Positions 32,197-40,232 of a DNA stretch of 64,000 nucleotides are shown one piece after another. The notes beneath the pieces were generated by a model. It was not told where the DNA came from. It ran no database searches and saw nothing but the letters and a program-made list of their open reading frames with translations. Origin of the DNA: JAIEOG01 sp964519985 (GTDB lineage: Bacteria; Bdellovibrionota; FAC87; UBA2466). The stretch covers positions 1 to 64,000 of the forward strand of contig CAZFMF010000013.1 in the NCBI GenBank assembly GCA_964519985.1, written 5' to 3'. Made by a program: the position numbers and the translations under genes. Within the stretch, counting starts at the first letter, position 1. Every line of letters begins with the position of its first letter.

Positions 32197-34386
32197 CTAC
32201 TGCGTTCGTTGGACGCGGGTGACGGAGATTACGCCCTTCACCCCTTCGAGGGTGGAAATAATCTTGCGTAGGTGCGGTAGGTCGGAAATGGAAATGGCAA
32301 AGAGGCAGACGGCTTTCTTATCTTTGGTCGTGCCAATTTGGGCCCGGCTGATATTGGCGTTTTGATCGACGATGACTTTGCTCATGTCGGCGAGCAAGCC
32401 GGGGCGATCTTCGCAAACGACCCGAACTTTCACCTCGCGGCGGTCCTGCTTGGAATGATCCCATTCGATTTCTACGAGCCGGTGCGGATCGGAATCAAAA
32501 ATCTTGGGGCACTTCGTGGAGTGAACGCTAATGCCGCGGCCGCGAGTGATAAAGCCGATCACGGAGTCGCCGGGCACGGGGTTGCAGCAATGAGCGAATC
32601 GAACCAGGAGGTCTTCGACCCCCTTCACGGTGATGGCGGTGCGCTGCTTGTTTTTGAGGTTCGCCGAATCGAACATCTTTTGCAGCGGGCCCTGCGTTTC
32701 TTTTTCCGGAACCGCTTTGACATTCAGCTTGGTGATGACCTTAGCCACTGAAAGTTTGCCGTAACCGACCGCGCTGAGAAGATCATCGGGGGTGCGCAGC
32801 GTAAAGCCTTCGGCGATCTTTTGCAGCGATCCGTCCTTCGTCGCCGACTTGACCGTCATCTTGAGTTTCTTGAGTTCCCGGTCCAGCATGTTTTCGCCTA
32901 AGACCTTCGACTTCTCGAACTCCTCGACCTTGATATGGGCGCGGATTTTGTTCTTGGCGCGCGAGGTGTGGACGATCTTCAGCCAGTCTTTGTTCGGACG
33001 CTGGGACGGCGAGGTTAAAATCTCTACCGTGTCGCCGCTTTTGAGTTTGTACTTCAGCGGCACCAGACGGTTATCGACTTTGGCGCCGATGCAGCGATTG
33101 CCCAAGTCGGTGTGAATGGCGTACGCGAAATCGAGTGGTGTCGCGCCCATCGGAAAGGACAAGAGCTTGCCGGTGGGCGTAAAGATGTAAACCTCCTCCG
33201 AGAAGAGGTCGAGTTTCACCGACTCGAGAAATTCGACGGGGTCGGAAAGGTCCCGGTTCCACTCCATCAGCCGATTGAGCCAAGCAAAGGTTTTCTTGTC
33301 CTTCGCCGTGATTCCCGACTCCTTATACGCCCAGTGGGCGGCGATGCCGCGTTCCGCGGTTTCGTCCATCTCGAGCGTGCGAATCTGGATCTCGATACGT
33401 TCCCCGTCGGGCCCGATCACCGTCGTGTGCAAGCTCTGGTAAAAATTTTCCTTCGGCATGGCGATGTAGTCTTTGAATCGGCCGGGGATCGGAGTCCAGA
33501 GCGAGTGGATGATGCCGAGAGTCGCGTAACAGTGCTCGATACTGCCCACGATGATGCGGAAACCGGTAATGTCATAAACCTGTTCGTAGCTGAGGTTCCC
33601 TGCCTCCATCTTTTTGTGGATGCTGTAGAAGTGCTTCGGTCGCCCACTGACATCGGCCTCGGGCTGCCCGTGTTCGCTCAGGGCGTTGCGGATGATGTCT
33701 TGAACCTTGGCGGTGTAGCTTTCCCGCTCTTTCATCTTCTTGGCGACGCTCGTCACCAGGCGGTAATACACTTCGGGTTTGGTGAACCGCAGTCCGAGGT
33801 CCTCGAGCTCGCGTTTGAGCTCGGACAGGCCGAGGCGATTGGCGATCGGGCCGTAGATGTCTAGGGTCTCGCCGGCGATCAGCACCTGTTTCTCGGGCGG
33901 CAAGTGCTGCAGGGTACGCATATTATGGAGGCGATCGGCTAGCTTGACGAGAATCACACGGATGTCTTTGGCCATGGCCAAGATCATCTTGCGGAAATTC
34001 TCCGCCTGTTTCTCTTCGCTGGTGTGAAAGGTGATTTTGGAGATCTTGGTGAGGCCTTCGACGAGACCGGCGATCTCGGCCCCGAAATGTTTTTGGATTT
34101 CTTCGACGGTAGTGACGGTGTCTTCCACCGTGTCGTGGAGAAGCCCGGTGGCGATGGTGACGGTATCGAGCTTATACTCGGCCAGGATCGTGGCGACTTC
34201 AATCGGGTGAAGGATATAGGGTTCCCCGCTCGAGCGTTTCTGGCCCTCGTGCAGCGACCGCGAAAAGTCGTAGGCCTTCCGGATGAGGGTGACATCCGCT
34301 TTGGGGTTATCTCGGCTAACTCGCGCGAGAAGATCTTCGATGCCGGGTTCTATGGTTGCAGCCTGTTCCACCTTAGGCGGGCTCAC
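32197..34386 (-). CDS. rsh: Bifunctional (p)ppGpp synthetase/hydrolase, RelA/SpoT homologue
   Basis: I use the GTG at 34386, which overlaps the gmk stop as GTGA, rather than the frame start at 34476 that would run 94 bases into gmk. The 729-residue product has an HD hydrolase domain with LLHDTVEDT and LVKLADRLHNMRTL intact. The synthetase domain has RPKHFYSIHKKM and YDITGFRIIV, followed by a TGS domain (VYIFTPTGKLLSFPMGATPLDFAY), a conserved-cysteine/helical region (RFAHCCNPVPGD) and an ACT domain at the end. Both activities are therefore predicted, as in SpoT/Rel. It ends a mutL-miaA-yicC-remA-gmk-rsh operon. The rpoZ gene that often sits between gmk and spoT is absent here. Confidence 0.95.
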   Translation of the reverse strand: MSPPKVEQAATIEPGIEDLLARVSRDNPKADVTLIRKAYDFSRSLHEGQKRSSGEPYILHPIEVATILAEYKLDTVTIATGLLHDTVEDTVTTVEEIQKHFGAEIAGLVEGLTKISKITFHTSEEKQAENFRKMILAMAKDIRVILVKLADRLHNMRTLQHLPPEKQVLIAGETLDIYGPIANRLGLSELKRELEDLGLRFTKPEVYYRLVTSVAKKMKERESYTAKVQDIIRNALSEHGQPEADVSGRPKHFYSIHKKMEAGNLSYEQVYDITGFRIIVGSIEHCYATLGIIHSLWTPIPGRFKDYIAMPKENFYQSLHTTVIGPDGERIEIQIRTLEMDETAERGIAAHWAYKESGITAKDKKTFAWLNRLMEWNRDLSDPVEFLESVKLDLFSEEVYIFTPTGKLLSFPMGATPLDFAYAIHTDLGNRCIGAKVDNRLVPLKYKLKSGDTVEILTSPSQRPNKDWLKIVHTSRAKNKIRAHIKVEEFEKSKVLGENMLDRELKKLKMTVKSATKDGSLQKIAEGFTLRTPDDLLSAVGYGKLSVAKVITKLNVKAVPEKETQGPLQKMFDSANLKNKQRTAITVKGVEDLLVRFAHCCNPVPGDSVIGFITRGRGISVHSTKCPKIFDSDPHRLVEIEWDHSKQDRREVKVRVVCEDRPGLLADMSKVIVDQNANISRAQIGTTKDKKAVCLFAISISDLPHLRKIISTLEGVKGVISVTRVQRTQ

Positions 34387-34988
34387 AGGCACTCTCTTTC
34401 CACTATCTCTCGGAGTTGCCGGTACGCCCTTTCGAGATCGTCGTTGACGATCTGGTAGTCGAACTTCCGGCTCCATTGCAGCTCATTGTAGGCGTTCCGC
34501 AATCGCGTTTCAATAGAGGTCGAGGAATCGCCTTTTCGGTTCCGCAGGCGGGTCTCCAGCTCTTGGAGGGAAGGGGGTTCAATGAAAATCAGCACGGTTC
34601 GGTTTCCGTACTGTTTCTTTAGGTTCATCGCGCCCTGCACATCGATATCGAAAAGCACGTTCATGCCCGCTTTGAGGCAATCGTCGATGACTTTTCGGTC
34701 GGTGCCGTATCGCTTGCCGTGGACCTCCGCCCATTCGGCAAAATCGCCTTTGTCGATTTTCTTTTGGAATTCCTCGGGTGAGACGAAGTGGTAATGCACA
34801 CCGTGTTTCTCGTAGTGGCGAATCGGACGGGTAGTGGTGGAGATCGAAAGGCAAACCTGCGGGAACTCGGCAATCAGCCGTTCGCAAAGCGTGGTCTTTC
34901 CCGCCCCACTCGGAGCCGAGACAATGAGCAGGCGCGGTTTAAGAGGTGTGCCCCCTTTTGCCGCCGTGTCTTTGCCTTCAGGAGACAA
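34383..34988 (-). CDS. gmk: Guanylate kinase
   Basis: This enzyme phosphorylates GMP to GDP in the cytoplasm. SAPSGAGKTTL is the P-loop; TTRPIRHYEKHGVHYHFVSPEEF is the GMP-binding segment; GMNVLFDIDVQGAMNLK and FIEPPSLQELETRLRNR follow. I choose the TTG at 34988 (201 residues), which has GGAGG five bases upstream, over the TTG at 35003. It overlaps the remA end by 11 bases and the rsh start by four. Its joint location with rsh suits guanine nucleotide homeostasis. Confidence 0.95.
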   Translation of the reverse strand: MSPEGKDTAAKGGTPLKPRLLIVSAPSGAGKTTLCERLIAEFPQVCLSISTTTRPIRHYEKHGVHYHFVSPEEFQKKIDKGDFAEWAEVHGKRYGTDRKVIDDCLKAGMNVLFDIDVQGAMNLKKQYGNRTVLIFIEPPSLQELETRLRNRKGDSSTSIETRLRNAYNELQWSRKFDYQIVNDDLERAYRQLREIVERECL

Positions 34989-35298
34989 GTTCTCCTCCCT
35001 CAACCTCCAGCTGACCCGCGTCCGTGCCCCGCTGATCGAGTCGATCGTGAAGGGTTTGGGGGGCCAGTGCCGACAAGACCACGTGCCTGGAATCCAAAAC
35101 GATCAGCGAGCGCGTTTTTCGCCCGGCGGTCGCATCCAGGAGCAGGTTGGCTTGTTGCGATCGTTCCCGCAGCCGCTTCATGGGCAGCGAGCCTGATTCG
35201 AGGATGGCCACAATGCGTCTCGGCACGAGAAAGTTGCCGTAACCGACATTGATGCCCCTCGGGCCCTCTCCGACTAATCCATTATCTTTATTCGACAT
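34978..35298 (-). CDS. remA: RemA family protein (DUF370)
   Basis: This 106-residue protein matches the RemA/DUF370 pattern: INVGYGNFLVPRRIVAILESGSLPMKRL, LLLDATAGRKTRSLIVLDSRHVVLSAL. RemA is a DNA-binding regulator of matrix genes in Bacillus subtilis, where it also sits between yicC/yloC and gmk. The same order here supports orthology. It carries a C-terminal extension of about 20 residues relative to the typical 80-90. It overlaps both neighbours by 11 bases, which implies tight coupling. Its targets in this organism are unknown. Confidence 0.85.
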   Translation of the reverse strand: MSNKDNGLVGEGPRGINVGYGNFLVPRRIVAILESGSLPMKRLRERSQQANLLLDATAGRKTRSLIVLDSRHVVLSALAPQTLHDRLDQRGTDAGQLEVEGGELVS

Positions 35299-36178
35299 TT
35301 TGTACCTGTTCCCTTAGCTTCTCGATGGCCGTTTTGGCCTCCACGGCGAGCCGTGAAATGCTTAGGTCATCCGCCTTCGAGGCAATCGTATTGGCCTCAC
35401 GGTGAAGCTCCTGGGTGAGAAAGTCGAGTTTTCGTCCCACCGGCTGGCGGGCGCCCAAGAGCTTCGAAAACTCCTCGACGTGGGCGCTAAATCTTTGAAT
35501 TTCTTCTGAAATATCTGCCCGCTCGGCGTAAAACGCCACTTCGGTCTCGATGCGCTGGGTATCGACGCTCCCATCGAGTTTCCATTGTTCGATACGCTTT
35601 TGGAGGCGCTCGCGAATTCGATCGGGGTGGGCGGTCGCGAGGCCCGTCCATTGGGTTGCCATCCCACTGAGTAAGCCCAGGGTTTGGGCGAGCGTCTTGC
35701 GGGTTTGTTCGCCCTCCCGTTCCCGTTCCTTGATGAGCAGGTCCAGCGCCTCGTTGAATAGCGCACGTAGCTCGGGGCCCAGGGGCGTGCTTTCGGACCC
35801 TTCCTCCGTGGCGAGGAAGACTTTGCCGGTGGCAGCGAGAAACTCCAGCGTCGGCACCGGCGGCGTTTGGAACTTCTGGTGCAGGTACCGGCAAGCCTCA
35901 ATTAGGCTCGCGGCCGCTTTTTCATCCACGAAAAAACGAGTGCCGCCTTCCGCGGGCGCGGGTTGGCCGGTGAGCTTCTGGCGTACCGAAATATCGACGG
36001 AGCCGCGCTGGAGCTTTGCGCGTACCTGCTCGCCCAATGCCGACTCGAAATTCTGCCACTGATTGGGTAGGCGAAAGCGGAGGTCGAGATAGCGGTGGTT
36101 CACGCTTTTGATTTCGATACTCACTTGCGTCGAGCCGATGGCTCGCTCGCGGCGCGCAAATCCCGTCATGGATTGCAT
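35288..36178 (-). CDS. yicC: YicC/YloC family endoribonuclease
   Basis: This 296-residue protein begins MQSMTGFARRE and continues KSVNHRYLDLRFRLP and RGSVDISVRQKL, the YicC N-terminal signature. The C-terminal DUF1732 domain shows DISEEIQRFSAHVEEF and GRKLDFLTQELHREANTI. YicC proteins are RNases involved in small-RNA or mRNA decay. The gene starts immediately after the miaA stop (TAAATG) and overlaps remA by 11 bases. The family is clear; targets are unknown. Confidence 0.95.
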   Translation of the reverse strand: MQSMTGFARRERAIGSTQVSIEIKSVNHRYLDLRFRLPNQWQNFESALGEQVRAKLQRGSVDISVRQKLTGQPAPAEGGTRFFVDEKAAASLIEACRYLHQKFQTPPVPTLEFLAATGKVFLATEEGSESTPLGPELRALFNEALDLLIKEREREGEQTRKTLAQTLGLLSGMATQWTGLATAHPDRIRERLQKRIEQWKLDGSVDTQRIETEVAFYAERADISEEIQRFSAHVEEFSKLLGARQPVGRKLDFLTQELHREANTIASKADDLSISRLAVEAKTAIEKLREQVQNVE

Positions 36179-37114
36179 TTAGGCTCCCATTCCCAAAACG
36201 GATTTTAAGTTGGCAATTTCTAGTTCCACGCGGGGCAGATCGCGGGAATCGATGAATCGAATTTCCGGATCGGATCGCAACCAGGTGATCTGCCGTTTGA
36301 GTAGTCTCCGGGTGTTCTCGGTGATGAGGGTCACTAGCTGCGCTTGCGTCACTTCCTGCTTTAAGTGCTTGCCGGTTTCGGCGTAACCGATACTGCCCAA
36401 GGCCTTGGCTTTGGGGTGTCGGGCGCTGAGCGTTTTGACCCCTTCGACCAGACCATCGCGCAACATGCTTTGCGTCCGTTGGGCGATGTTTTCGGCGAGC
36501 ACTTTACGCGAAACCGCCATCGCGTACTTCACCCAGATCCAATCGGTCCCCATTCCGCCGGCGGCCTTCAAGTCGCTGGGTTTTTTTCCGCCGCGGGCGA
36601 GCGCGACGGCCCGAATCAGGCGGTAGGAGTCATTGGCGTGGACCGCGGCCGCCGCTTTGGGATCGAGTTTTTCCAGGGCGGCGTGCAGGGCCGCGGAGTC
36701 GAGCGCGTCCTCGCGGGTAAACTCCTCGGTGATGGCGTCGAGATCGGAATCGTCATAACCGCCGGTCGGGTACATCCCATTCTGCAAGGCCCGCAAGTAA
36801 AAGTAGCTGCCCCCGACCAGAATCGGCAGCTTGCCCCGAGCCGCAATCGATTCGATGGCGGTCTGGGCTTCGCGGACAAAATCATGGGCATTAAACGCTT
36901 GGTCCGGTTCTAAAAGGTCGAGCAAGTGGTGGGGGACCCGTTGGCGCTGGTCGGCGGTCGGCTTGCTGGTTCCGATGTCGAATCCCTTGTACACCGTCGT
37001 CGAATCCACGCAGACGATCTCACCGCCGAGCTTTTCGGCGACGGAAAGCGCGAACGCAGTTTTTCCGGATGCGGTAGGACCCAGGATCGCCAAACAGAGT
37101 TTTCTCGCCGCCAT
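36179..37114 (-). CDS. miaA: tRNA dimethylallyltransferase MiaA
   Basis: It transfers a dimethylallyl group to A37 of tRNAs reading UNN codons. I use the ATG at 37114 (311 residues); the frame opens at a TTG 18 bases earlier inside mutL. GPTASGKTAFAL is the P-loop (about residues 12-19), DSTTVYKGFDIGTSKP the substrate region, HHLLDLLEP and GGSYFYLRAL the core, and QITWLRSD near the end. It fits between mutL and yicC without gaps. The MEP-pathway product DMAPP is its co-substrate. Confidence 0.95.
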   Translation of the reverse strand: MAARKLCLAILGPTASGKTAFALSVAEKLGGEIVCVDSTTVYKGFDIGTSKPTADQRQRVPHHLLDLLEPDQAFNAHDFVREAQTAIESIAARGKLPILVGGSYFYLRALQNGMYPTGGYDDSDLDAITEEFTREDALDSAALHAALEKLDPKAAAAVHANDSYRLIRAVALARGGKKPSDLKAAGGMGTDWIWVKYAMAVSRKVLAENIAQRTQSMLRDGLVEGVKTLSARHPKAKALGSIGYAETGKHLKQEVTQAQLVTLITENTRRLLKRQITWLRSDPEIRFIDSRDLPRVELEIANLKSVLGMGA

Positions 37115-37118
37115 TGCT

Positions 37119-38894
37119 TCAGATCCGTTCAAAGTGTTTTTCGATTTCTTTGTAACCCAGTCGGAAAACGACCGGCCTTCCGTGTGGGCAGGTCCAGCCT
37201 AATTCCAAAGCATCGATGTTTTCCAAAAGTGATTCCGCTTCAAAATCGGAAAGCGTTTGCCCCGCGCGCACCACGGAATGGCAGGCAATGGTAGCCAGCA
37301 CGGGGGTGAGCAGGCGCTGGGTGACTTCGGTATCGGTCTCCATTTGGGAGGCGACCGCGCGCAGCGTTTCCAAAACCATTTTCTCGGCCCGCGCTTCTTC
37401 CACGAGTTCCGGAATGGCTTTGAGCGCCCAATCCCCGTCGCCGAAGGCTTCAAGCTCGAATCCCAGGGAGAGCAACTTTTCTGCCGTTTCCTCTAGCACT
37501 CCCGCGAGTTCGGGCTCTAGCCGCAAAATTTTTGGAATCAAAAGCCGCTGGGAACCCATTTTCCCTTCGCCATGCTTGCGGCGCAATTCTTCGTAGCGAA
37601 ATTTCTCGTGCAGCGCGTGTTGGTCGATCAGCAACAAGCCTTCGGCGTCTTCGCAAAGGAGGTAAGCCGCCCTGATTTGGCCAAGGTACTTCCAGCGCCG
37701 TTCGGGCGCGGCGGTATAGGTCGCGGTCGGGGCCGAGAAAGTCGGGGCGACCGTATTGAAGTCGGGTTGGGTATAGGTCACGGGACGCGGCGGGGGCGGT
37801 TCCCAGCGCGGCAGGGGCGGGGCGGTGACCGACGCGGTCGTGAGTTGGGCGGGGGGTTCCGACACCTGAAAGGCCCGAATCGTGGGCTGTTGGGCAATGG
37901 CTTTGCGAATGGCGGAGATCAACCACCCGTAAAGCGTCTCCTGCTTCAGGCAGCGCACTTCGGTTTTTTGCGGGTGCACGTTCACGTCCACCCAATCCTT
38001 ACGAATGTCGAGATAGACGACGCCGGACGGATCGTGGTGCGGTCCAAGCGATCCCAGGTAGGCCTGGCGGATGGCGGAAAGCAAGCCGCGGTTACGTACC
38101 GGACGTCCGTTGACGAAGAGCAGAAGTTCGCCCCGATCCTGGGTCACATCGCCGGGGAGCAGGAAGGCATCGAGCGCGAGATCGTCGGCCTGCTCGCGGA
38201 CGCGCAAAGGTTTCCAATCCCAGGAAAAGCATTCCGCCACCCGCGATTCGCGCGTGTTGCCGACGTAGGAATTCACCAGGCGGCCCTGATGGTGGAGGGC
38301 AAACTCCGCTTGCGGGTTGCCCACCGCGAGTTCTTTCACCACGCGAGCGCAGTGGGAGAATTCCGTCCCCGCCGAGCGCAAGAATTTCTTTCGGGCGGGG
38401 AGTTGGGCGAAAAGTCCCCGAACACTCACCGTGGTTCCGGTGGCGGCGCCCATCGGTCGCGGTTCGCCCTGGGACAAGCCATAGTGCACACTCAAGCCCA
38501 AGGCGTTTGGGAAAGCCGCCGGCCGGCTTTTGACGTCCACTTCCGCGACGGAGGCGATACTGGCGAGGGCCTCGCCCCGAAAGCCATAGGTCCCGATCGA
38601 TTCCAGGTCTTCGCTGGTCGCGAGTTTGCTCGTGGCGTGGCGTTCCAGGCTCAATGCCAGATCTTCGGGATGAATGCCTCTTCCGTCGTCGATGACCGTA
38701 ATCTCTGTCATCCCGCCCTCTTTCAAATGAACGGTAATCCGGCGACTTCCGGCATCGAGGCTGTTTTCAATCAATTCCTTCAGGGCGCTCGCGGGCCGCT
38801 CGACCACCTCGCCGGCGGCGATTTGGTTCACGAGGAGGTCGGGGATGCGACTGACTCGGGCAAGTGTGTTTTCTTCGCGGTAGGTTGACGCCAT
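37119..38894 (-). CDS. mutL: DNA mismatch repair protein MutL, endonuclease type
   Basis: The ATG at 38894 is preceded by AGGA and gives a conventional N-terminus, so the upstream frame extension is ignored; the product is 591 residues. The GHKL ATPase has ELIENSLDAG (E43, N44), DDGRGI and GTYGFRGEALASI. A proline-rich linker near 345-400 joins the C-terminal dimerisation domain. That domain has the metal-binding endonuclease motif DQHALHEKFRYE (D424 to E435, pattern DQHA-x2-E-x4-E) and a late CPHGRP. MutL proteins with these motifs nick DNA themselves and normally go with MutH-less repair. It starts the operon that ends with rsh. Confidence 0.96.
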   Translation of the reverse strand: MASTYREENTLARVSRIPDLLVNQIAAGEVVERPASALKELIENSLDAGSRRITVHLKEGGMTEITVIDDGRGIHPEDLALSLERHATSKLATSEDLESIGTYGFRGEALASIASVAEVDVKSRPAAFPNALGLSVHYGLSQGEPRPMGAATGTTVSVRGLFAQLPARKKFLRSAGTEFSHCARVVKELAVGNPQAEFALHHQGRLVNSYVGNTRESRVAECFSWDWKPLRVREQADDLALDAFLLPGDVTQDRGELLLFVNGRPVRNRGLLSAIRQAYLGSLGPHHDPSGVVYLDIRKDWVDVNVHPQKTEVRCLKQETLYGWLISAIRKAIAQQPTIRAFQVSEPPAQLTTASVTAPPLPRWEPPPPRPVTYTQPDFNTVAPTFSAPTATYTAAPERRWKYLGQIRAAYLLCEDAEGLLLIDQHALHEKFRYEELRRKHGEGKMGSQRLLIPKILRLEPELAGVLEETAEKLLSLGFELEAFGDGDWALKAIPELVEEARAEKMVLETLRAVASQMETDTEVTQRLLTPVLATIACHSVVRAGQTLSDFEAESLLENIDALELGWTCPHGRPVVFRLGYKEIEKHFERI

Positions 38895-39068
38895 CGTATC
38901 CTGGTTCAAAAAGTTCTTAACGATAATCAATCCGTCCCGGGCCCGTCAAACTCGGCCCTGCGCGTAAGATCAGAGCCTTGACGTCGTCGCACTCGATCTC
39001 GGCTAGCGATTCGTTTGGTGAGGAGTGATTTTCAAAACGCGTTCAAAGCCGTGCCTTGAGTGTCGTGG

Positions 39069-39187
39069 CTGTCCAAAGTTTCGACAGTCCCTGTCTACGA
39101 GTTAGACAGAGGGGTAAAGGGTTGAAACGTTAGTGATTGCGGCGACGGGAGTGGATCGCTCTTAAACACTGTCCAACTCTTGGACAG
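39069..39187 (+). promoter_or_regulatory. Three copies of a 19-bp palindrome, probable activator sites
   Basis: CTGTCCAAAGTTTCGACAG (39069-39087), CTGTCTACGAGTTAGACAG (39091-39109) and CTGTCCAACTCTTGGACAG (39169-39187) all have CTGTC-N9-GACAG with further inner symmetry. Spacings are 22 and 78 bases. They lie about 110 to 215 bases upstream of the start predicted from the sigma-54 site at 39265, the normal range for enhancer-binding-protein sites. Confidence 0.6.
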
Positions 39188-39264
39188 GAGTGCCGCTCCA
39201 CGCAAGTCAAGAATTTCCTATTAAATAGTCAAAATGATTGAGGTAGTTGGATTGCCTAAATCTT

Positions 39265-39280
39265 TGGCACTGCCCTTGCT
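39265..39280 (+). promoter_or_regulatory. Sigma-54 type -24/-12 promoter with no protein gene downstream
   Basis: TGGCACTGCCCTTGCT matches the consensus fully, with ten bases between GG and GC; the predicted start is near 39291. The next annotated gene on the plus strand is far away and the next gene on the other strand ends at 39535. Confidence 0.65.
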
Positions 39281-39290
39281 CTAGGGAATC

Positions 39291-39526
39291 CCGCCGCGCG
39301 AGGTGAGAGTCGCCGGCAATGCTGTCCTAACCGAGGGGGCCGCCCATATCAGGGCCTGCCGACCTCGAAACCAGGCTTACAATCAGGGTAAAGCTCGAAA
39401 TAGAGCGTTTCAATGGGGATAAGGGGGCTTGCTGCCACCCTGTCATTGCGACCGAAGGGAAGCAATCTCGCATCGCATAGCGATGCGGGTTTGCTTCGGC
39501 CTGCGGCCTCGCAATGACGGGGTGGC
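39291..39526 (+). ncRNA. Candidate sigma-54 dependent small RNA
   Basis: No ORF of credible length or ribosome binding site is present. The region folds locally: CGAGGT (39299-39304) with ACCTCG (39362-39367), stacked on CGGCA (39314-39318) with TGCCG (39357-39361). A GCCC/GGGC hairpin lies inside. A separate hairpin GCTC-GAAATA-GAGC flanked by AAA/TTT lies near 39391-39410. The 93-base palindrome at 39434-39526 could end or process the transcript. The 5' end is inferred from the promoter; the 3' end is a guess. Confidence 0.35.
39434..39526. repeat. Large palindromic intergenic repeat (GTCATTGCGA family)
   Basis: GCCACCC at 39434 pairs with GGGTGGC at the right end; TGTCATTGCGA pairs with TCGCAATGAC. 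The centre CGCATCGCATAGCGATGCG is a further inverted repeat. The outer blocks GTCATTGCGA and GAAGCAATC are shared with 26480-26513. This looks like a miniature or REP-like element; no transposase is nearby. Confidence 0.7.
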
Positions 39527-39534
39527 GGCCGATG

Positions 39535-40080
39535 TTATTCCACGCGCCGTCGTCGTACCGGCACTCCGCCGCCGGAGTGGGAGGACGGGATGCGGGTGAA
39601 CGCCCGTTTCACTTCCTTTCCGTCTTCTAAGGCCGGCAAGGCTTCGAAGTCGGATTCCTGGAGATCCTCCGGGGTGCCGTTATTCACGGGTTGGGTGACG
39701 GGCGAATTGGCCGCCACTTGATTGACTGGTCCACTCACAACCAAACCGGGATTTTGGAAATTACCCCTCGCGCCGATCGTCGAGAGTTGCCCGTTGGCAT
39801 CGCGAAAGGCGCCGGCCCGCTGAGCCGCTTCCACATCTTCCGGTCGCAAGGGCGAATGCCCAAAGGCATTGGGATTGGTCTGCAAACCGCGATTGAAATT
39901 GGCGAGTTCCAGTTCCCGTTTGAGCTCTTGGTTTTCTTCCAGAAGCTCCTCATCGCGTTCGTTCGCGCCATTGTTGTTATTGTTTTTTTTGTTCCCCGCA
40001 ATGCGCGGTTTCGGACTGGCGCAACTGGCCAGAAAGAATACCGCTACGAATGCAATCAACAACCCGCTGTAACGCTTCAT
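39535..40080 (-). CDS. Lipoprotein with asparagine run and coiled coil
   Basis: This 181-residue protein has leader MKRYSGLLIAFVAVFFLASC with lipobox LASC (C20). The mature sequence has a basic/Asn stretch (NKKNNNNNGANERD), a short coiled coil (EELLEENQELKRELELANF, about residues 44-62), and a disordered Pro/Asn/Gly-rich region. It ends RRRRVE. No family recognised. The 152-base gap upstream to the diguanylate cyclase end shows nothing notable. Function unknown. Confidence 0.75.
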   Translation of the reverse strand: MKRYSGLLIAFVAVFFLASCASPKPRIAGNKKNNNNNGANERDEELLEENQELKRELELANFNRGLQTNPNAFGHSPLRPEDVEAAQRAGAFRDANGQLSTIGARGNFQNPGLVVSGPVNQVAANSPVTQPVNNGTPEDLQESDFEALPALEDGKEVKRAFTRIPSSHSGGGVPVRRRRVE

Positions 40081-40232
40081 CGCCCCACCTGTGCGTAGAA
40101 AAACTTCCCCGCATCGGTCAATTTCACTTTGCGTGCCAGGGTTACAGGCATGCGTCCTCTGTCAGAGTGCGCCAGCTTTTCGACGCCAAATTACGTCCCT
40201 GCGCGTATTCCGGCAGTTCTCGATAGGGGGGA

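Noticed and set aside
37572..38888. Plus-strand frame of 438 codons opposite mutL
   Set aside because: MutL is certain on the minus strand; this is the complementary shadow.
39301..39520. Match to a known riboswitch or housekeeping RNA (RNase P, tmRNA, SRP, 6S) in the non-coding region
   Set aside because: None of the conserved cores I know (for example the RNase P GAAAGTC segments, the tmRNA tag, or the cyclic-di-GMP aptamer) could be found.
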